Below are positions 8,312 to 17,446 of a DNA stretch of 64,000 nucleotides, one piece after another. The notes under the pieces are model-generated. The model saw nothing but the letters and a program-made list of their open reading frames with translations, was not told the DNA's origin and searched no databases. The position numbers and the translations under genes are program-made. Source of the DNA: Paraburkholderia ginsengisoli NBRC 100965 (GTDB lineage: Bacteria > Pseudomonadota > Gammaproteobacteria > Burkholderiales > Burkholderiaceae); the NCBI RefSeq assembly GCF_000739735.1, contig NZ_BBJF01000003.1, positions 248,001 to 312,000 of the forward strand, written 5' to 3'. How positions within the stretch are numbered: position 1 is the stretch's first letter; each line of letters begins with the position of its first letter.

Positions 8312-9923
8312 TCTGAGCGACACGCGTGCCGTCGGCGCGCGCGTGACGGCGGACACAAAAGCAAACGCAGCGGCGGTCGTGATCGGCGCGCGCAAACTGA
8401 CGATCGAAGAGGTCGTCGCGATTGCGCGGCGCCGCGCGCCGGTCGCGTTGAGCGCGGACCCCGCATGGCGCGCGCGCATCCAGCGCGGGGCGGATTTTCT
8501 GCGCCGCCATCTGGCCGAGGGAGCGACCGTGTATGGCGTCAACACCGGTTACGGCGACGCCTGCGTGGTCGACGTGCCGATGGAACTGGTCGAAGCATTG
8601 CCGCTGCAACTGACGCGTTATCACGGCTGCGGTATGGGCCAATATCTCGACGACGGGCAAACGCTCGCGGTGATCGCGGCGCGTCTGAACTCGCTGGCCT
8701 ATGGTTTTTCCGGCGTGCGTCCGGTGCTGCTCGAACGCCTGGCGATCCTGATCAATCATCGCGTGTTGCCGCGCATTCCGGCTGAAGGCTCGGTCGGCGC
8801 GAGCGGCGATCTGACGCCGCTGTCGTACGTGGCGGCGGCGCTCGCCGGCGAGCGCGACGTGTGGTTCGAAGGCGCGCTGCGCAACGTGCGTGACGTGTGG
8901 ACCGAACTCGGCCTCGCGCCGCTCGCGCTCGCGCCGAAAGAGGGGCTCGCACTGATGAACGGCACGGCGGTGATGACGGGCCTCGCCTGTCTCGCGTTTG
9001 CCCGCGTCGATCATCTGACGCGGCTCACCGCGCGTTTGACCGCGCTCGCAACGGTCGCGCTCGACGGCCGCGCCGCGCATTTCGACGCGACGTTGTTCGA
9101 CGTGAAGCCGCATGCGGGCCAGGCCGAAGCGGCCGCATGGATTCGCGACGATCTCGCCGGCCGCGACGATACGCCGGGTCATCGTTTGCAGGACCGTTAT
9201 TCGATTCGCTGCGCGCCGCACGTGATCGGCGTCGCGCGCGATGCGCTGACATGGGTGCGCCGCGACGTCGAGAACGAGCTGAACAGCGCGAACGACAATC
9301 CGCTGATCGACCCGGACAACGAGCGCGTGCTGCACGGCGGCAACTTCTACGGCGGCCATATCGCGTTCGCGATGGATGCGCTGAAGGTCGCGGTCGCCAA
9401 TCTCGCCGATCTGATGGACCGGCAGCTTGCGCTGCTGGTCGACGTGAACTTCAACAACGGCTTGCCGCGCAATCTGTCGGGCGCGGTGCCCGCGCGCGCG
9501 GCAATCAATCATGGCTTCAAGGCCGTGCAGATTTCGTCGTCGGCATGGACGGCGGAAGCGCTGAAGAACACGATGCCCGCGAGCGTCTTTTCGCGCTCGA
9601 CCGAGTCGCACAATCAGGACAAGGTGAGCATGGGCACGATCGCCGCGCGCGACTGTTTGCGCGTGCTGGAGTTGACCGAGCAGGTGGCCGCCGCGCATAC
9701 GCTCGCGACGGTGCAGGCCGCGCGTCTGCGGTTGCAGATCGATAGTGCGACGCCGGTGCCGGCGCCGCTGCAAAACTTTATCGATGGCGTGGGCGCGCTG
9801 TCGCCGTTCGTCGACGAGGACCGCGCACTGGAGGGCGAACTGCGCGCGTTGACCGCGCGCATTGCCGCGTGCGATCTGCTTGACGACTATCGCACGGACC
9901 ATCGCACAGGAGCGAACGCATGA
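8298..9923 (+). CDS. aromatic amino acid ammonia-lyase (HAL/PAL/TAL family)
   Basis: A 541-residue MIO-dependent lyase. The self-cyclising tripeptide Ala168-Ser169-Gly170 sits in GSVGASGDLTPLSY, and YGVNTGYGD (about residue 77) supplies the lid tyrosine region. FRSTESHNQDKVSMG-like conserved sequence (SRSTESHNQDKVSMGT) is near residue 435. The selectivity-loop pair that is Ser-His in histidase and His-Leu in bacterial tyrosine lyase aligns here with Tyr-His (RYHGCGMG). Location inside an APE operon points to a cinnamate or 4-coumarate product used as aryl starter, as for flexirubin-type pathways, rather than histidine degradation. Substrate is not settled by sequence. Confidence 0.9.
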   Translation: MAEHDLSDTRAVGARVTADTKANAAAVVIGARKLTIEEVVAIARRRAPVALSADPAWRARIQRGADFLRRHLAEGATVYGVNTGYGDACVVDVPMELVEALPLQLTRYHGCGMGQYLDDGQTLAVIAARLNSLAYGFSGVRPVLLERLAILINHRVLPRIPAEGSVGASGDLTPLSYVAAALAGERDVWFEGALRNVRDVWTELGLAPLALAPKEGLALMNGTAVMTGLACLAFARVDHLTRLTARLTALATVALDGRAAHFDATLFDVKPHAGQAEAAAWIRDDLAGRDDTPGHRLQDRYSIRCAPHVIGVARDALTWVRRDVENELNSANDNPLIDPDNERVLHGGNFYGGHIAFAMDALKVAVANLADLMDRQLALLVDVNFNNGLPRNLSGAVPARAAINHGFKAVQISSSAWTAEALKNTMPASVFSRSTESHNQDKVSMGTIAARDCLRVLELTEQVAAAHTLATVQAARLRLQIDSATPVPAPLQNFIDGVGALSPFVDEDRALEGELRALTARIAACDLLDDYRTDHRTGANA

Positions 9924-10351
9924 GCGCCGCGCCGAAAGTGCTGAGCGCGAGCGCGACGGTCGAAGTGGCGTTTCACGACGTCGACGCGATGAACGTGTGC
10001 TGGCATGGCAACTATCTGAAGTACTTCGAGATCGGCCGCGCGGCGCTGCTGCGCGCGTTCGATTACGACTATCGCGAGATGCAGGCGTCGGGTTATGTGT
10101 GGCCGATCGTCGAGGCGCATCTGAAGTATGTGCGACCGGCCGTGTACGGTCAGCAGCTCGAAGTGTGTACACAACTGCTCGAACACGAAAACCGCCTGAA
10201 AATAGGCTATGAAATTGTCGATTGCGCATCGGGCATGCGACTGACGAAAGGCTACACGATCCAGGTCGCGGTCGATGCCGCCACCCAGGAGTTGCAGTTC
10301 GTCTCGCCGCCGGTTGTGTTCGAAAAGCTGGAGCGAGTATGGGGACGATGA
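9920..10351 (+). CDS. acyl-CoA/ACP thioesterase, 4HBT family (ApeK-like)
   Basis: A 143-residue hot-dog thioesterase with the YbgC/4HBT active-site motif VEVAFHDVDAMNVCWHGNY, containing the conserved Asp and the HGNYLKYFE helix. In APE systems ApeK is a thioesterase thought to be editing or proof-reading and not needed for bulk product (family knowledge). It starts within the ammonia-lyase stop (ATGA) and ends with an ATGA overlap into the LolA-like gene. Confidence 0.88.
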   Translation: MSAAPKVLSASATVEVAFHDVDAMNVCWHGNYLKYFEIGRAALLRAFDYDYREMQASGYVWPIVEAHLKYVRPAVYGQQLEVCTQLLEHENRLKIGYEIVDCASGMRLTKGYTIQVAVDAATQELQFVSPPVVFEKLERVWGR

Positions 10352-11091
10352 GATTGCGTGCGCTAGAGACGAGTGCATCGGGCACATTGGCTGCATGGCG
10401 CAGGCTGGGCGCGATCGCCGTGGTCGCTGTGGTCGGTATAGGCGGCGCGATGGCATGGCCGGCGTCGGCGGCAAGTGCGGCGACGACAAACGCTGCAACC
10501 ACCGCAACCAACGCAGCATCGACACCCGCCGGCAACCCCGCGCTCGTTTCGCAGATCGCCGCACATCTCGCCCAGGCCAGCGGCGTGCGCGCCCAATTCA
10601 CGCAGACGCAGACGCTGGCCGCGATGAAACAGCCGCTTGTCAGCAGCGGCACGTTGTTGTTCTATCGCGAGCGCGGCGTGATCTGGCAGATCGACACGCC
10701 GTACAAAGCCACCTATGTGATCACCGACGCGGGCGTCGTGCAGATCGACGCCACCGGCCGGCGCGTGAACGCGCACAGCGCGCAAGGCACGCGCGGCGTC
10801 GCGCAAGTCTCGAAGATGATGCGCGCGATGCTCGGCGGCGACCTGTCGGCGTTGTATTCGCAATTCGACGTGCAGGCCGAAGGCAGCGCCACGCAATGGC
10901 GCATGCGGTTGACGCCGAACCAGCCGCAGATCGCGCAGTCGATCAAGCGTCTGGAGATGGATGGCGGCGACTATCTGCAAAGCCTGCGCATTACGCTGGC
11001 GAATGGCGACGTCACGAAGCTCGAATTCACGAAGAGCGCGGCTGTGAGCGAGCCGACCGCGGCCGAAAGCAGCCTGCTCGGAGCGCCGTAA
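10348..11091 (+). CDS. LolA-like outer-membrane carrier protein (APE cluster)
   Basis: A 247-residue periplasmic protein. An uncleaved or cleavable hydrophobic N-terminus (AIAVVAVVGIGGAMAWPASAASA) is followed by an Ala/Thr linker and a LolA-type half-barrel (VRAQFTQTQTLAAMKQPLVS, then WQIDTPYKATYVI). LolA relatives in APE clusters are assumed to ferry the hydrophobic aryl polyene lipid across the periplasm. ATG 10348 (ATGA overlap with the thioesterase) is preferred; an in-frame ATG at 10339 would add three residues. It ends one base into the exporter gene. Confidence 0.82.
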   Translation: MRLRALETSASGTLAAWRRLGAIAVVAVVGIGGAMAWPASAASAATTNAATTATNAASTPAGNPALVSQIAAHLAQASGVRAQFTQTQTLAAMKQPLVSSGTLLFYRERGVIWQIDTPYKATYVITDAGVVQIDATGRRVNAHSAQGTRGVAQVSKMMRAMLGGDLSALYSQFDVQAEGSATQWRMRLTPNQPQIAQSIKRLEMDGGDYLQSLRITLANGDVTKLEFTKSAAVSEPTAAESSLLGAP

Positions 11092-13823
11092 TGAACCCGC
11101 GGGACATGCGCGAACACGACGTGCACAACACACCGCCACCGCGCGCCACGAAGCGGACATGGGGCGTGCGCGCCGCGTGGCTGCTGCTGGCGCTGGTCGC
11201 GACGCTGTATTGCGCGTGGCGCTTCGCGGGGCCGTCCCCGTTGCAGACCAATCTGCTCGCGCTGCTGCCTGCCACCGAAGCAGATCCGGTCGCCGAACAG
11301 GCGGTCGATACACTGGCGAGCGCGCTCGGCGACCGCACGGTGTTCCTCGTCACTAGCCATGACGACGCGCACGCGAAAGCGGCGGCGCGGCAGCTCGGTG
11401 CATCGTTGGAGAAGAGCGGGGCGTTCGGCTCGGTGACGGCCGAGTTGCCGCCGTTCGATCTCGCGCAGATCGCGGCGTTGTACATGCCGTACCGGTTTGG
11501 TCTGCTGGCGCCGGGTGATCGCGCGGCGCTCGCGAGTGGCGACGCGGGAACGACGAGCGCGAACGCAGCGAGTGCAACGAACGCACCGGGCGCCGCAAGT
11601 CCCACGCTGCACGACACCCTCACCCAACGCCTCTACAGCCCGTTGCGCGGCGGCCTCACCACGCCGCTCGCCGACGATCCGTTCGGCTGGCTCGAACGCT
11701 GGCTCGGCGGCCTGCCGCTTGCGACGTCGAATCTCGAAGTCGAAGACAACCTGCTGATCGCGCATCGCGGCGGGGCGACCAGCGTGCTGATCGTCGCGAC
11801 CTTGCCCGGCTCCGCGTACGAAACGAAAACGCAGCGCGCGGTCCACGCGGCGCTCGCGCAAAGCGAAAGCACGTTGCGCAAGACGTTCCCCGATGTGTCG
11901 GTGGCGCGCACCGGCGCCGTCTTCTACGCGGAGTCGGCACGCAGCGCGGCCGAACGCGAGGTGCATCTGATCGGCGTCGCGTCGTTGTGCGGAATCGCGC
12001 TGCTGATGATGTGGGTGTTCCGCTCGCCGCGTCTTTTGCTGCTCGGCTTCGTATCGACGGCGCTCGGTATAGTCTGTGCGCTCGCGGTGACGCTGCTGGT
12101 GTTCGGCAAGCTGCATCTGCTGACGCTGGTGTTCGGCGCGAGCCTGATCGGCGAAGCGGTCGATTATTCGATTCAGTACTTCGTCGTGTATCTCGGCGCG
12201 GGGCGCGAGTGGGATGCGCGGCGCGGCGCGCGCACGGTGCGGCCCGCGCTGACGGTCGCGCTGCTGACGAGCCTGCTCGGCTACGCGATCCTGATGTGGG
12301 TGCCGTTTCCCGCGCTCAAACAGATTGCGTGCTTCGCGATGGCCGGCATCGTGACCGCGTTCGCGTCCGTGCTGGGTTTGTTGCCCGCGTTGCTGACGCA
12401 TGCGCCGAAGCGCAGCCCGCAACGCGTGTTCGCGGCGGCGGCACGGCTGCTGACGCGCTGGCATCGCACGATCGGCGGACGGCGCGCGTGGATCGTCGCG
12501 GCGCTGTTGCTGATCGTCGCGATGCCAGGCTGGCTGCGCTTGACCAGCGACGACGATATTCACCTGCTGATCCAGCGCGACCAGTCGCTCGTCGCGCAGG
12601 AAGACAAGGTGCGTGATGCGGTGGGCGTCGATAACAGCGCGCAGTTTTTCGTCGTACGCGGCAATACGCCGGAGGCCGTGCTGCAACGTGCCGAAGCGCT
12701 CGGCGCGAAACTGGACGCGTTGAACGGCACGCCGAACCAGGTGGGCGGTTATCAGTCGGTGGCGCAGTTCGTGCCGTCGGCGCAGCGGCAGAGCGAAGAC
12801 CGCGCGTTGCTCGCGCAGCTTGTGTTCAACGACCCCGCCGCGTTGCGCGCGACGCTGCTGCAAGCGGGCTTCAAGGACGAAGTCGCCGATACGTGGCTCG
12901 CCGCGTTTGCCCAATCGCAATCGCAAACACCGCTCACCGTCGAACGATGGCTCGCCGCGCCGTGGTCGCAACCGTACCGGCATTTGTGGCTCGGCGAGAT
13001 GAGGGCGGCGCAGAAGACGTACGCGGCCGTCGTGATTCCGCAAGGGGTGACGCCGCGCAACGCGCCCGCGCTGGGCGCGCTGGCGCAAAGCGTGCCGGGC
13101 GTCGCATTCGTCGACAAGGCCGCGAGCGTCTCCAGGCTGTTCGGCGCATATCGCGTCGACAGCGGCTGGTGGCTCGGCGGCGCACTCGCACTCGTGCTCG
13201 TGCTGCTGACGCTGCGATACGCGCCGAAGAGCGCTTCGCAGGCCAGCGTGCCGAACGAGATCGGCTCGGGGCGCGCGCCGCAGGAAACCTTGTCGGAAAG
13301 CGTCGCGGAATATGACCTCTCGCAGCAGGACGCCTTCAGACCCGCACAACGAAGCGCTCGCCTGGATGCCGTGCAGCAGCACCCGGCCTCTTTGACAGAC
13401 ACCCTGACCACATCCGCGCCGTTCGACGCTCTGCCGAAAATCTCCCTGGCAAAGCGCCTGAGTGGCGGCATCGCCACCACCTTGCCTGTGGCGCTCGCTG
13501 TCGGCGTCACGCTCGCGGTGTTCGGCTACGCCGGCGTGCCGCTCAACCTGTTCAACTGGCTCGCGTTGATGCTGGTGCTCGGCGTCGGCGCAAACTATGC
13601 GGTGTTCCTGCGCGAAGGCTGTCTGCGCGCGGACGCGGATCTCGGCGCGGTGTGGACAGGCGTGCTGCTGTCGGCGGCGACCACGCTGTTGTCGTTCGGC
13701 ATGCTCGGCATGAGCGCGATGCCCGCGCTGAAGAGTTTCGGCGCGACGCTCGCGCTCGGCATCGCGGTCTCGGTGCTGCTCGCGCCGATCGGCATGCCAT
13801 CGGAATCGAGGAGGGTGGCATGA
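11091..13823 (+). CDS. MMPL/RND-type lipid exporter (APE cluster)
   Basis: A 910-residue inner-membrane exporter of the MMPL type: an N-terminal membrane anchor (about 21-40), a large periplasmic domain, a bundle of helices from about 285 (for example LIGVASLCGIALLMMWVF, LLLLGFVSTALGIVCALAVTLL), a second periplasmic domain after about 480, then a second bundle to the C-terminus. Between helices near residues 715-790 is a low-complexity polar insert (SESVAEYDLSQQDAF and flanks) unlike the rest of the protein. APE exporters of this class work with the LolA-like carrier encoded just upstream. The start shares a base with the previous stop (TAATG). Confidence 0.87.
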   Translation: MNPRDMREHDVHNTPPPRATKRTWGVRAAWLLLALVATLYCAWRFAGPSPLQTNLLALLPATEADPVAEQAVDTLASALGDRTVFLVTSHDDAHAKAAARQLGASLEKSGAFGSVTAELPPFDLAQIAALYMPYRFGLLAPGDRAALASGDAGTTSANAASATNAPGAASPTLHDTLTQRLYSPLRGGLTTPLADDPFGWLERWLGGLPLATSNLEVEDNLLIAHRGGATSVLIVATLPGSAYETKTQRAVHAALAQSESTLRKTFPDVSVARTGAVFYAESARSAAEREVHLIGVASLCGIALLMMWVFRSPRLLLLGFVSTALGIVCALAVTLLVFGKLHLLTLVFGASLIGEAVDYSIQYFVVYLGAGREWDARRGARTVRPALTVALLTSLLGYAILMWVPFPALKQIACFAMAGIVTAFASVLGLLPALLTHAPKRSPQRVFAAAARLLTRWHRTIGGRRAWIVAALLLIVAMPGWLRLTSDDDIHLLIQRDQSLVAQEDKVRDAVGVDNSAQFFVVRGNTPEAVLQRAEALGAKLDALNGTPNQVGGYQSVAQFVPSAQRQSEDRALLAQLVFNDPAALRATLLQAGFKDEVADTWLAAFAQSQSQTPLTVERWLAAPWSQPYRHLWLGEMRAAQKTYAAVVIPQGVTPRNAPALGALAQSVPGVAFVDKAASVSRLFGAYRVDSGWWLGGALALVLVLLTLRYAPKSASQASVPNEIGSGRAPQETLSESVAEYDLSQQDAFRPAQRSARLDAVQQHPASLTDTLTTSAPFDALPKISLAKRLSGGIATTLPVALAVGVTLAVFGYAGVPLNLFNWLALMLVLGVGANYAVFLREGCLRADADLGAVWTGVLLSAATTLLSFGMLGMSAMPALKSFGATLALGIAVSVLLAPIGMPSESRRVA

Positions 13824-15004
13824 AGACGCCATCAGTTTATTTGCACGCGCTCGGCATGATCAACGCGCTCGGCGCCGACGTCGGCGAGATCGTGCCGGCG
13901 CTCGCCGCGACGCGCGCCCCCGGCATGGCGACCGTGCACACCGGCATCGGCGACGCGTTCGCCGGCAGCGTGCTCGCGCCGCTGAACCTGGCGCCGCCCG
14001 CCGCGCTCACGCGCTACGACTGCCGCAACAACCGCTTGCTGCTGGCCGCGCTCGCGCAGATCGCGCCCGCCATCGAGGCCGCGCGCGAGCGCTACGGCTC
14101 GCACCGGATCGGCGTGGTGCTCGGCACCAGCACGTCCGGCATCGAGGCGGCCGAAGCCGCGTTCGTCTATCACGCGCAAGCGGGCCAGTTGCCCGAGAAC
14201 TTCAACTACCGGCAGATGGAGATCGGGACCGCCGCGCCGTTCGCCGCCGCCGCGCTCGGCGTGCAGGGCCCGGCGTTCACGATTTCGACCGCGTGCACGT
14301 CGAGCGCGAAAGCCTTCGCGTCGGCGCGCCGGTTGCTGCAATTGCAACTGTGCGACGCGGTTGTCGTAGGCGGCGTCGATTCGCTGTGCGAATTGACCGT
14401 GCAAGGTTTCGCGTCGCTCGAATCGACCAGCGGCGTGCGTACCAATCCGATGAGCGTCAACCGCTGCGGGATCAACGTCGGCGAAGGCGCGGCCGTATTC
14501 CTGATGAGCCGCGACGAAGCGGCGGTGCGGCTCGCGGGCCTCGGCGAATCGAGCGACGCGCATCACATTTCGTCGCCGGACCCGCAAGGCGCGGGCGGCG
14601 AACTCGCGCTGCGCGAGGCGCTCGCCGATGCGGGCATCGCATCGTCCGCGCTCGGCTATGTGAATCTGCACGCCACGGCCACGCGCAAGAACGACGAAAT
14701 GGAAGCGAAGCTGATGACCCGCGTGTTCCCGCAAGGCGTCGCGACGAGCGGCACCAAGCCGCTGACCGGGCATCAGCTCGGCGCGGCGGGCGCGACCGAA
14801 CTCGGATTCGCGTGGCTCACGCTCGCGCGCGATGACGTGCCGCTGCCGCGTCACGTTTGGGACGGCGAGCTTGACCCGGCATTGCCGCCGCTGGACCTGG
14901 TGGAGAACGAACGCTTCCTCGCGCGCGGTGCGAACGCGCAATACGTGATGAGCAATTCGTTCGCTTTCGGCGGCAGCAACGTCAGCCTGATCCTCGGCCG
15001 GTGA
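13820..15004 (+). CDS. beta-ketoacyl-ACP synthase (ApeO-like)
   Basis: A 394-residue condensing enzyme with the full Cys-His-His set: nucleophile in STACTSSAKAF (about residue 158), first His in VNLHATATRKND and second His in KPLTGHQLGAAGATE. It is the likely active partner of the chain-length factor encoded at 2034, as ApeO pairs with ApeC in E. coli/Xenorhabdus APE systems. It begins with an ATGA overlap and ends overlapping the dehydratase gene. Confidence 0.88.
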   Translation: MKTPSVYLHALGMINALGADVGEIVPALAATRAPGMATVHTGIGDAFAGSVLAPLNLAPPAALTRYDCRNNRLLLAALAQIAPAIEAARERYGSHRIGVVLGTSTSGIEAAEAAFVYHAQAGQLPENFNYRQMEIGTAAPFAAAALGVQGPAFTISTACTSSAKAFASARRLLQLQLCDAVVVGGVDSLCELTVQGFASLESTSGVRTNPMSVNRCGINVGEGAAVFLMSRDEAAVRLAGLGESSDAHHISSPDPQGAGGELALREALADAGIASSALGYVNLHATATRKNDEMEAKLMTRVFPQGVATSGTKPLTGHQLGAAGATELGFAWLTLARDDVPLPRHVWDGELDPALPPLDLVENERFLARGANAQYVMSNSFAFGGSNVSLILGR

Positions 15005-15498
15005 CGCGCATGACGACTGCCATGCCCACCATCGAGCAACTCGCGCAGCAACCGATCGAAGCGATCATCCCGCATCGCGGCAGCATGCTGCTGATCGACG
15101 CGGTCGACAGGTTCGACGAGGAAGCGCTGAGCGCGCACGCCACCGTCGATGCACACGCGTGGTATGCCGACGCAGACGGCGCGATGCCCGCGTGGATCGG
15201 CATCGAACTGATGGCGCAGGCGATCGCCGCGCACGTCGCGTTGCTGGCGATGCGCGGTGGCGGCCGCGCGCGTCCCGGCGTGCTGCTCGGCTCGCGCAGC
15301 TACAAGGCGTTGCAGCCGACGTTCGCGGGCGGCGCGTGTCTCGCGATCCGCGTCGTCGAACTGTTGCGCAGCGAAGAAGGCCACGGCGCGTACGAATGCA
15401 CGATCCATCATGGCGACGTGTGCTGCGCCGAGGCCGTCGTCAAGGTTTTTCAACCGCCCGATTTTCAGTCTTTCATCGAAGGGAGTTTCAGTTCATGA
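15001..15498 (+). CDS. 3-hydroxyacyl-ACP dehydratase (ApeP-like)
   Basis: A 165-residue hot-dog protein with PHRGSMLLIDAVDRF near residue 25 and WIGIELMAQAIAAHVALL near residue 63, matching the ApeP/FabZ-like dehydratase group of APE clusters. In characterised systems ApeP forms a heterodimer with ApeI; here the ApeI partner is the C-terminal domain of the ligase fusion at 4815. GTG 15001 (GTGA overlap with the KS stop) is chosen to match the coupling used throughout the operon; ATG 15010 or 15022 are alternatives. Confidence 0.83.
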   Translation: MTRMTTAMPTIEQLAQQPIEAIIPHRGSMLLIDAVDRFDEEALSAHATVDAHAWYADADGAMPAWIGIELMAQAIAAHVALLAMRGGGRARPGVLLGSRSYKALQPTFAGGACLAIRVVELLRSEEGHGAYECTIHHGDVCCAEAVVKVFQPPDFQSFIEGSFSS

Positions 15499-16220
15499 GC
15501 CGGCGTGTTCTCGTTACCGGCGCAAGCCGCGGCATCGGCCGCGCGATTGCGTACAAGTTGGCCGCCGACGGCTTCGCGGTCTCTGTGCATTGCCGCACGG
15601 GCCGCAGCGAAGCCGACGCGGTTGCGACGGGCATCGCCGCGCAAGGCGGCACGGCGCGCGTGCTGCAATTCGACGTGCGCGAGCGCGCCGCGTGCCGCGA
15701 GGTGCTCGAAGCGGACGTCGCCGCGCACGGCCCGTACTACGGCATCGTGTGCAGCGCGGGCGTCACGCGCGACGCCGCGTTTCCCGCGCTCACCGAAGAA
15801 GACTGGGACATCGTGATCGAGACCGGTCTCGACGCGTTCTACAACGTCGTCCATCCGCTCACCATGCCGATGGTGCGCGCGCGCAAGGGCGGGCGCATCG
15901 TCACGATCGCGTCGGTGTCGGGCGTGATGGGCAATCGCGGTCAGGTCAACTACAGCGCGGCGAAGGCCGGGCTGATCGGCGCGACCAAGGCGCTCGCGGT
16001 CGAACTGGCGACGCGCCACATCACCGTCAATTGCGTCGCGCCGGGGTTGATCGAAACGGGCATGCTCGACCAGATGCCGCTCGAACAGGCGTTGAAGACG
16101 GTGCCGATGAACCGCGTCGGCCAGCCTGCCGAAGTCGCGTCGGTGGTGAGCTTCCTGATGTCGGATGCGGCTTCGTATGTGACGCGCCAGGTGATCGGCG
16201 TGAACGGCGGGATGGTGTGA
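15495..16220 (+). CDS. 3-ketoacyl-ACP reductase, FabG-like SDR (ApeQ-like)
   Basis: A 241-residue short-chain dehydrogenase: nucleotide-binding TGASRGIGRAIA at residues 8-19, the catalytic Ser region in ASVSG and the YSAAK active-site motif (about residue 152), then NCVAPGLIETGM. It would reduce the growing polyene beta-keto group with NADPH before dehydration. ATGA overlap with the dehydratase gene; shared base with the following KS. Confidence 0.92.
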   Translation: MSRRVLVTGASRGIGRAIAYKLAADGFAVSVHCRTGRSEADAVATGIAAQGGTARVLQFDVRERAACREVLEADVAAHGPYYGIVCSAGVTRDAAFPALTEEDWDIVIETGLDAFYNVVHPLTMPMVRARKGGRIVTIASVSGVMGNRGQVNYSAAKAGLIGATKALAVELATRHITVNCVAPGLIETGMLDQMPLEQALKTVPMNRVGQPAEVASVVSFLMSDAASYVTRQVIGVNGGMV

Positions 16221-17446
16221 TGAAGCGCGTCGTCATTACCGGCATGGGCGGCGTCACCGCATTCGGCGATAGCTGGGACGTGATCGAAGCGCGCTTGCGA
16301 ACCGGCGAGAACGCGGTGCGGCGCATGCCCGAGTGGGATTACTTCGAGTCGCTGCATACGCGGCTCGCGTGTCCGCTGCCCGGCTTCACGCTGCCGGCGC
16401 ATTATCCGCGCAAGAAGACGCGCTCGATGGGACCCGTGTCGATGTACTCGGTGCGCGCGAGCGAACTGGCGCTCGCCGATGCCGGCCTCGCGGAAGACAC
16501 GAGCATCGCGGACGGCCGCATGGGCGTCGCGTACGGGTCGTCGTCGGGCTCGGTGCAGCCGATCCGCGCGTTCGGCACGATGCTCGAAAGCGGCTCGATG
16601 GGCGGCGTCACGTCGAACAGCTACGTGCAGATGATGCCGCACACCACGGCGGTCAACGTGAGCCTCTTCTGGGACCTGAAAGGGCGCATCATTCCGACCT
16701 CGTGTGCGTGCGCGTCGGGCAGCCAGGCGATCGGCTACGCGTATGAGGCGATCCAGACCGGCAAGCAGACGCTGATGCTGGCGGGCGGCGCGGAAGAACT
16801 GTCGGGCCCGGCGGTCGCGGTGTTCGACACGCTGTACGCAACCAGCACGCGCAACGACGAGCCGCACCTCACGCCGCGTCCGTTCGATGCCGCGCGCGAC
16901 GGTCTCGTGGTCGGTGAAGGCGCGGCCACGCTGGTGCTCGAAGAATACGAACACGCGGTGGCGCGCGGCGCGCGGATTCATGCGGAGATCGTCGGCTTCG
17001 GCTGCAACTCGGACGGCGCGCACATGACCCAGCCGACCGCCGACACGATTGCACTCGCGATGCAACTCGCGCTGCGCGACGCGCAACTGCCGCCGGAAGC
17101 GATCGCCTATGTGAACGCGCACGGCACGTCGACGGATCGCGGCGACATCGCCGAGAGTCATGCGACCGCGCAGACCTTCGGCGAGCGCATGCCGATCAGT
17201 TCGCTGAAAAGCTACGTGGGTCACACGCTCGGCGCGTGCGGCGCGCTCGAAGCGTGGTGGACCATCGAGATGATGAAGCGCAACTGGTACGCGCCGACGC
17301 TGAATCTGGAGAACGTCGATCCGGCTTGTGCGCCGCTCGACTACATAGCCGGCACCGCGCGCGAGATCGACGCCGAACATGTGATGAGCAACAACTTCGC
17401 GTTCGGCGGTATCAACACGTCGCTGATTTTCAGGCGCGTTCGATGA
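16220..17446 (+). CDS. beta-ketoacyl-ACP synthase (ApeR-like)
   Basis: A 408-residue FabF-type KS with nucleophile in TSCACASGSQAIGY (about residue 160), NAHGTSTDRGD and KSYVGHTLGACGALE supplying the two histidines. The enzyme is intact and long enough to act as a homodimer, as described for ApeR. It begins with TGATG and overlaps the next KS gene by 4 bases. Confidence 0.88.
   Translation: MKRVVITGMGGVTAFGDSWDVIEARLRTGENAVRRMPEWDYFESLHTRLACPLPGFTLPAHYPRKKTRSMGPVSMYSVRASELALADAGLAEDTSIADGRMGVAYGSSSGSVQPIRAFGTMLESGSMGGVTSNSYVQMMPHTTAVNVSLFWDLKGRIIPTSCACASGSQAIGYAYEAIQTGKQTLMLAGGAEELSGPAVAVFDTLYATSTRNDEPHLTPRPFDAARDGLVVGEGAATLVLEEYEHAVARGARIHAEIVGFGCNSDGAHMTQPTADTIALAMQLALRDAQLPPEAIAYVNAHGTSTDRGDIAESHATAQTFGERMPISSLKSYVGHTLGACGALEAWWTIEMMKRNWYAPTLNLENVDPACAPLDYIAGTAREIDAEHVMSNNFAFGGINTSLIFRRVR

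Noticed and set aside
10971..13832. A 950-codon open frame on the minus strand opposite the MMPL exporter
   Set aside because: It is antisense to a well-supported exporter; product is Arg/His/Gln-rich with no fold, a common shadow of high third-position GC.
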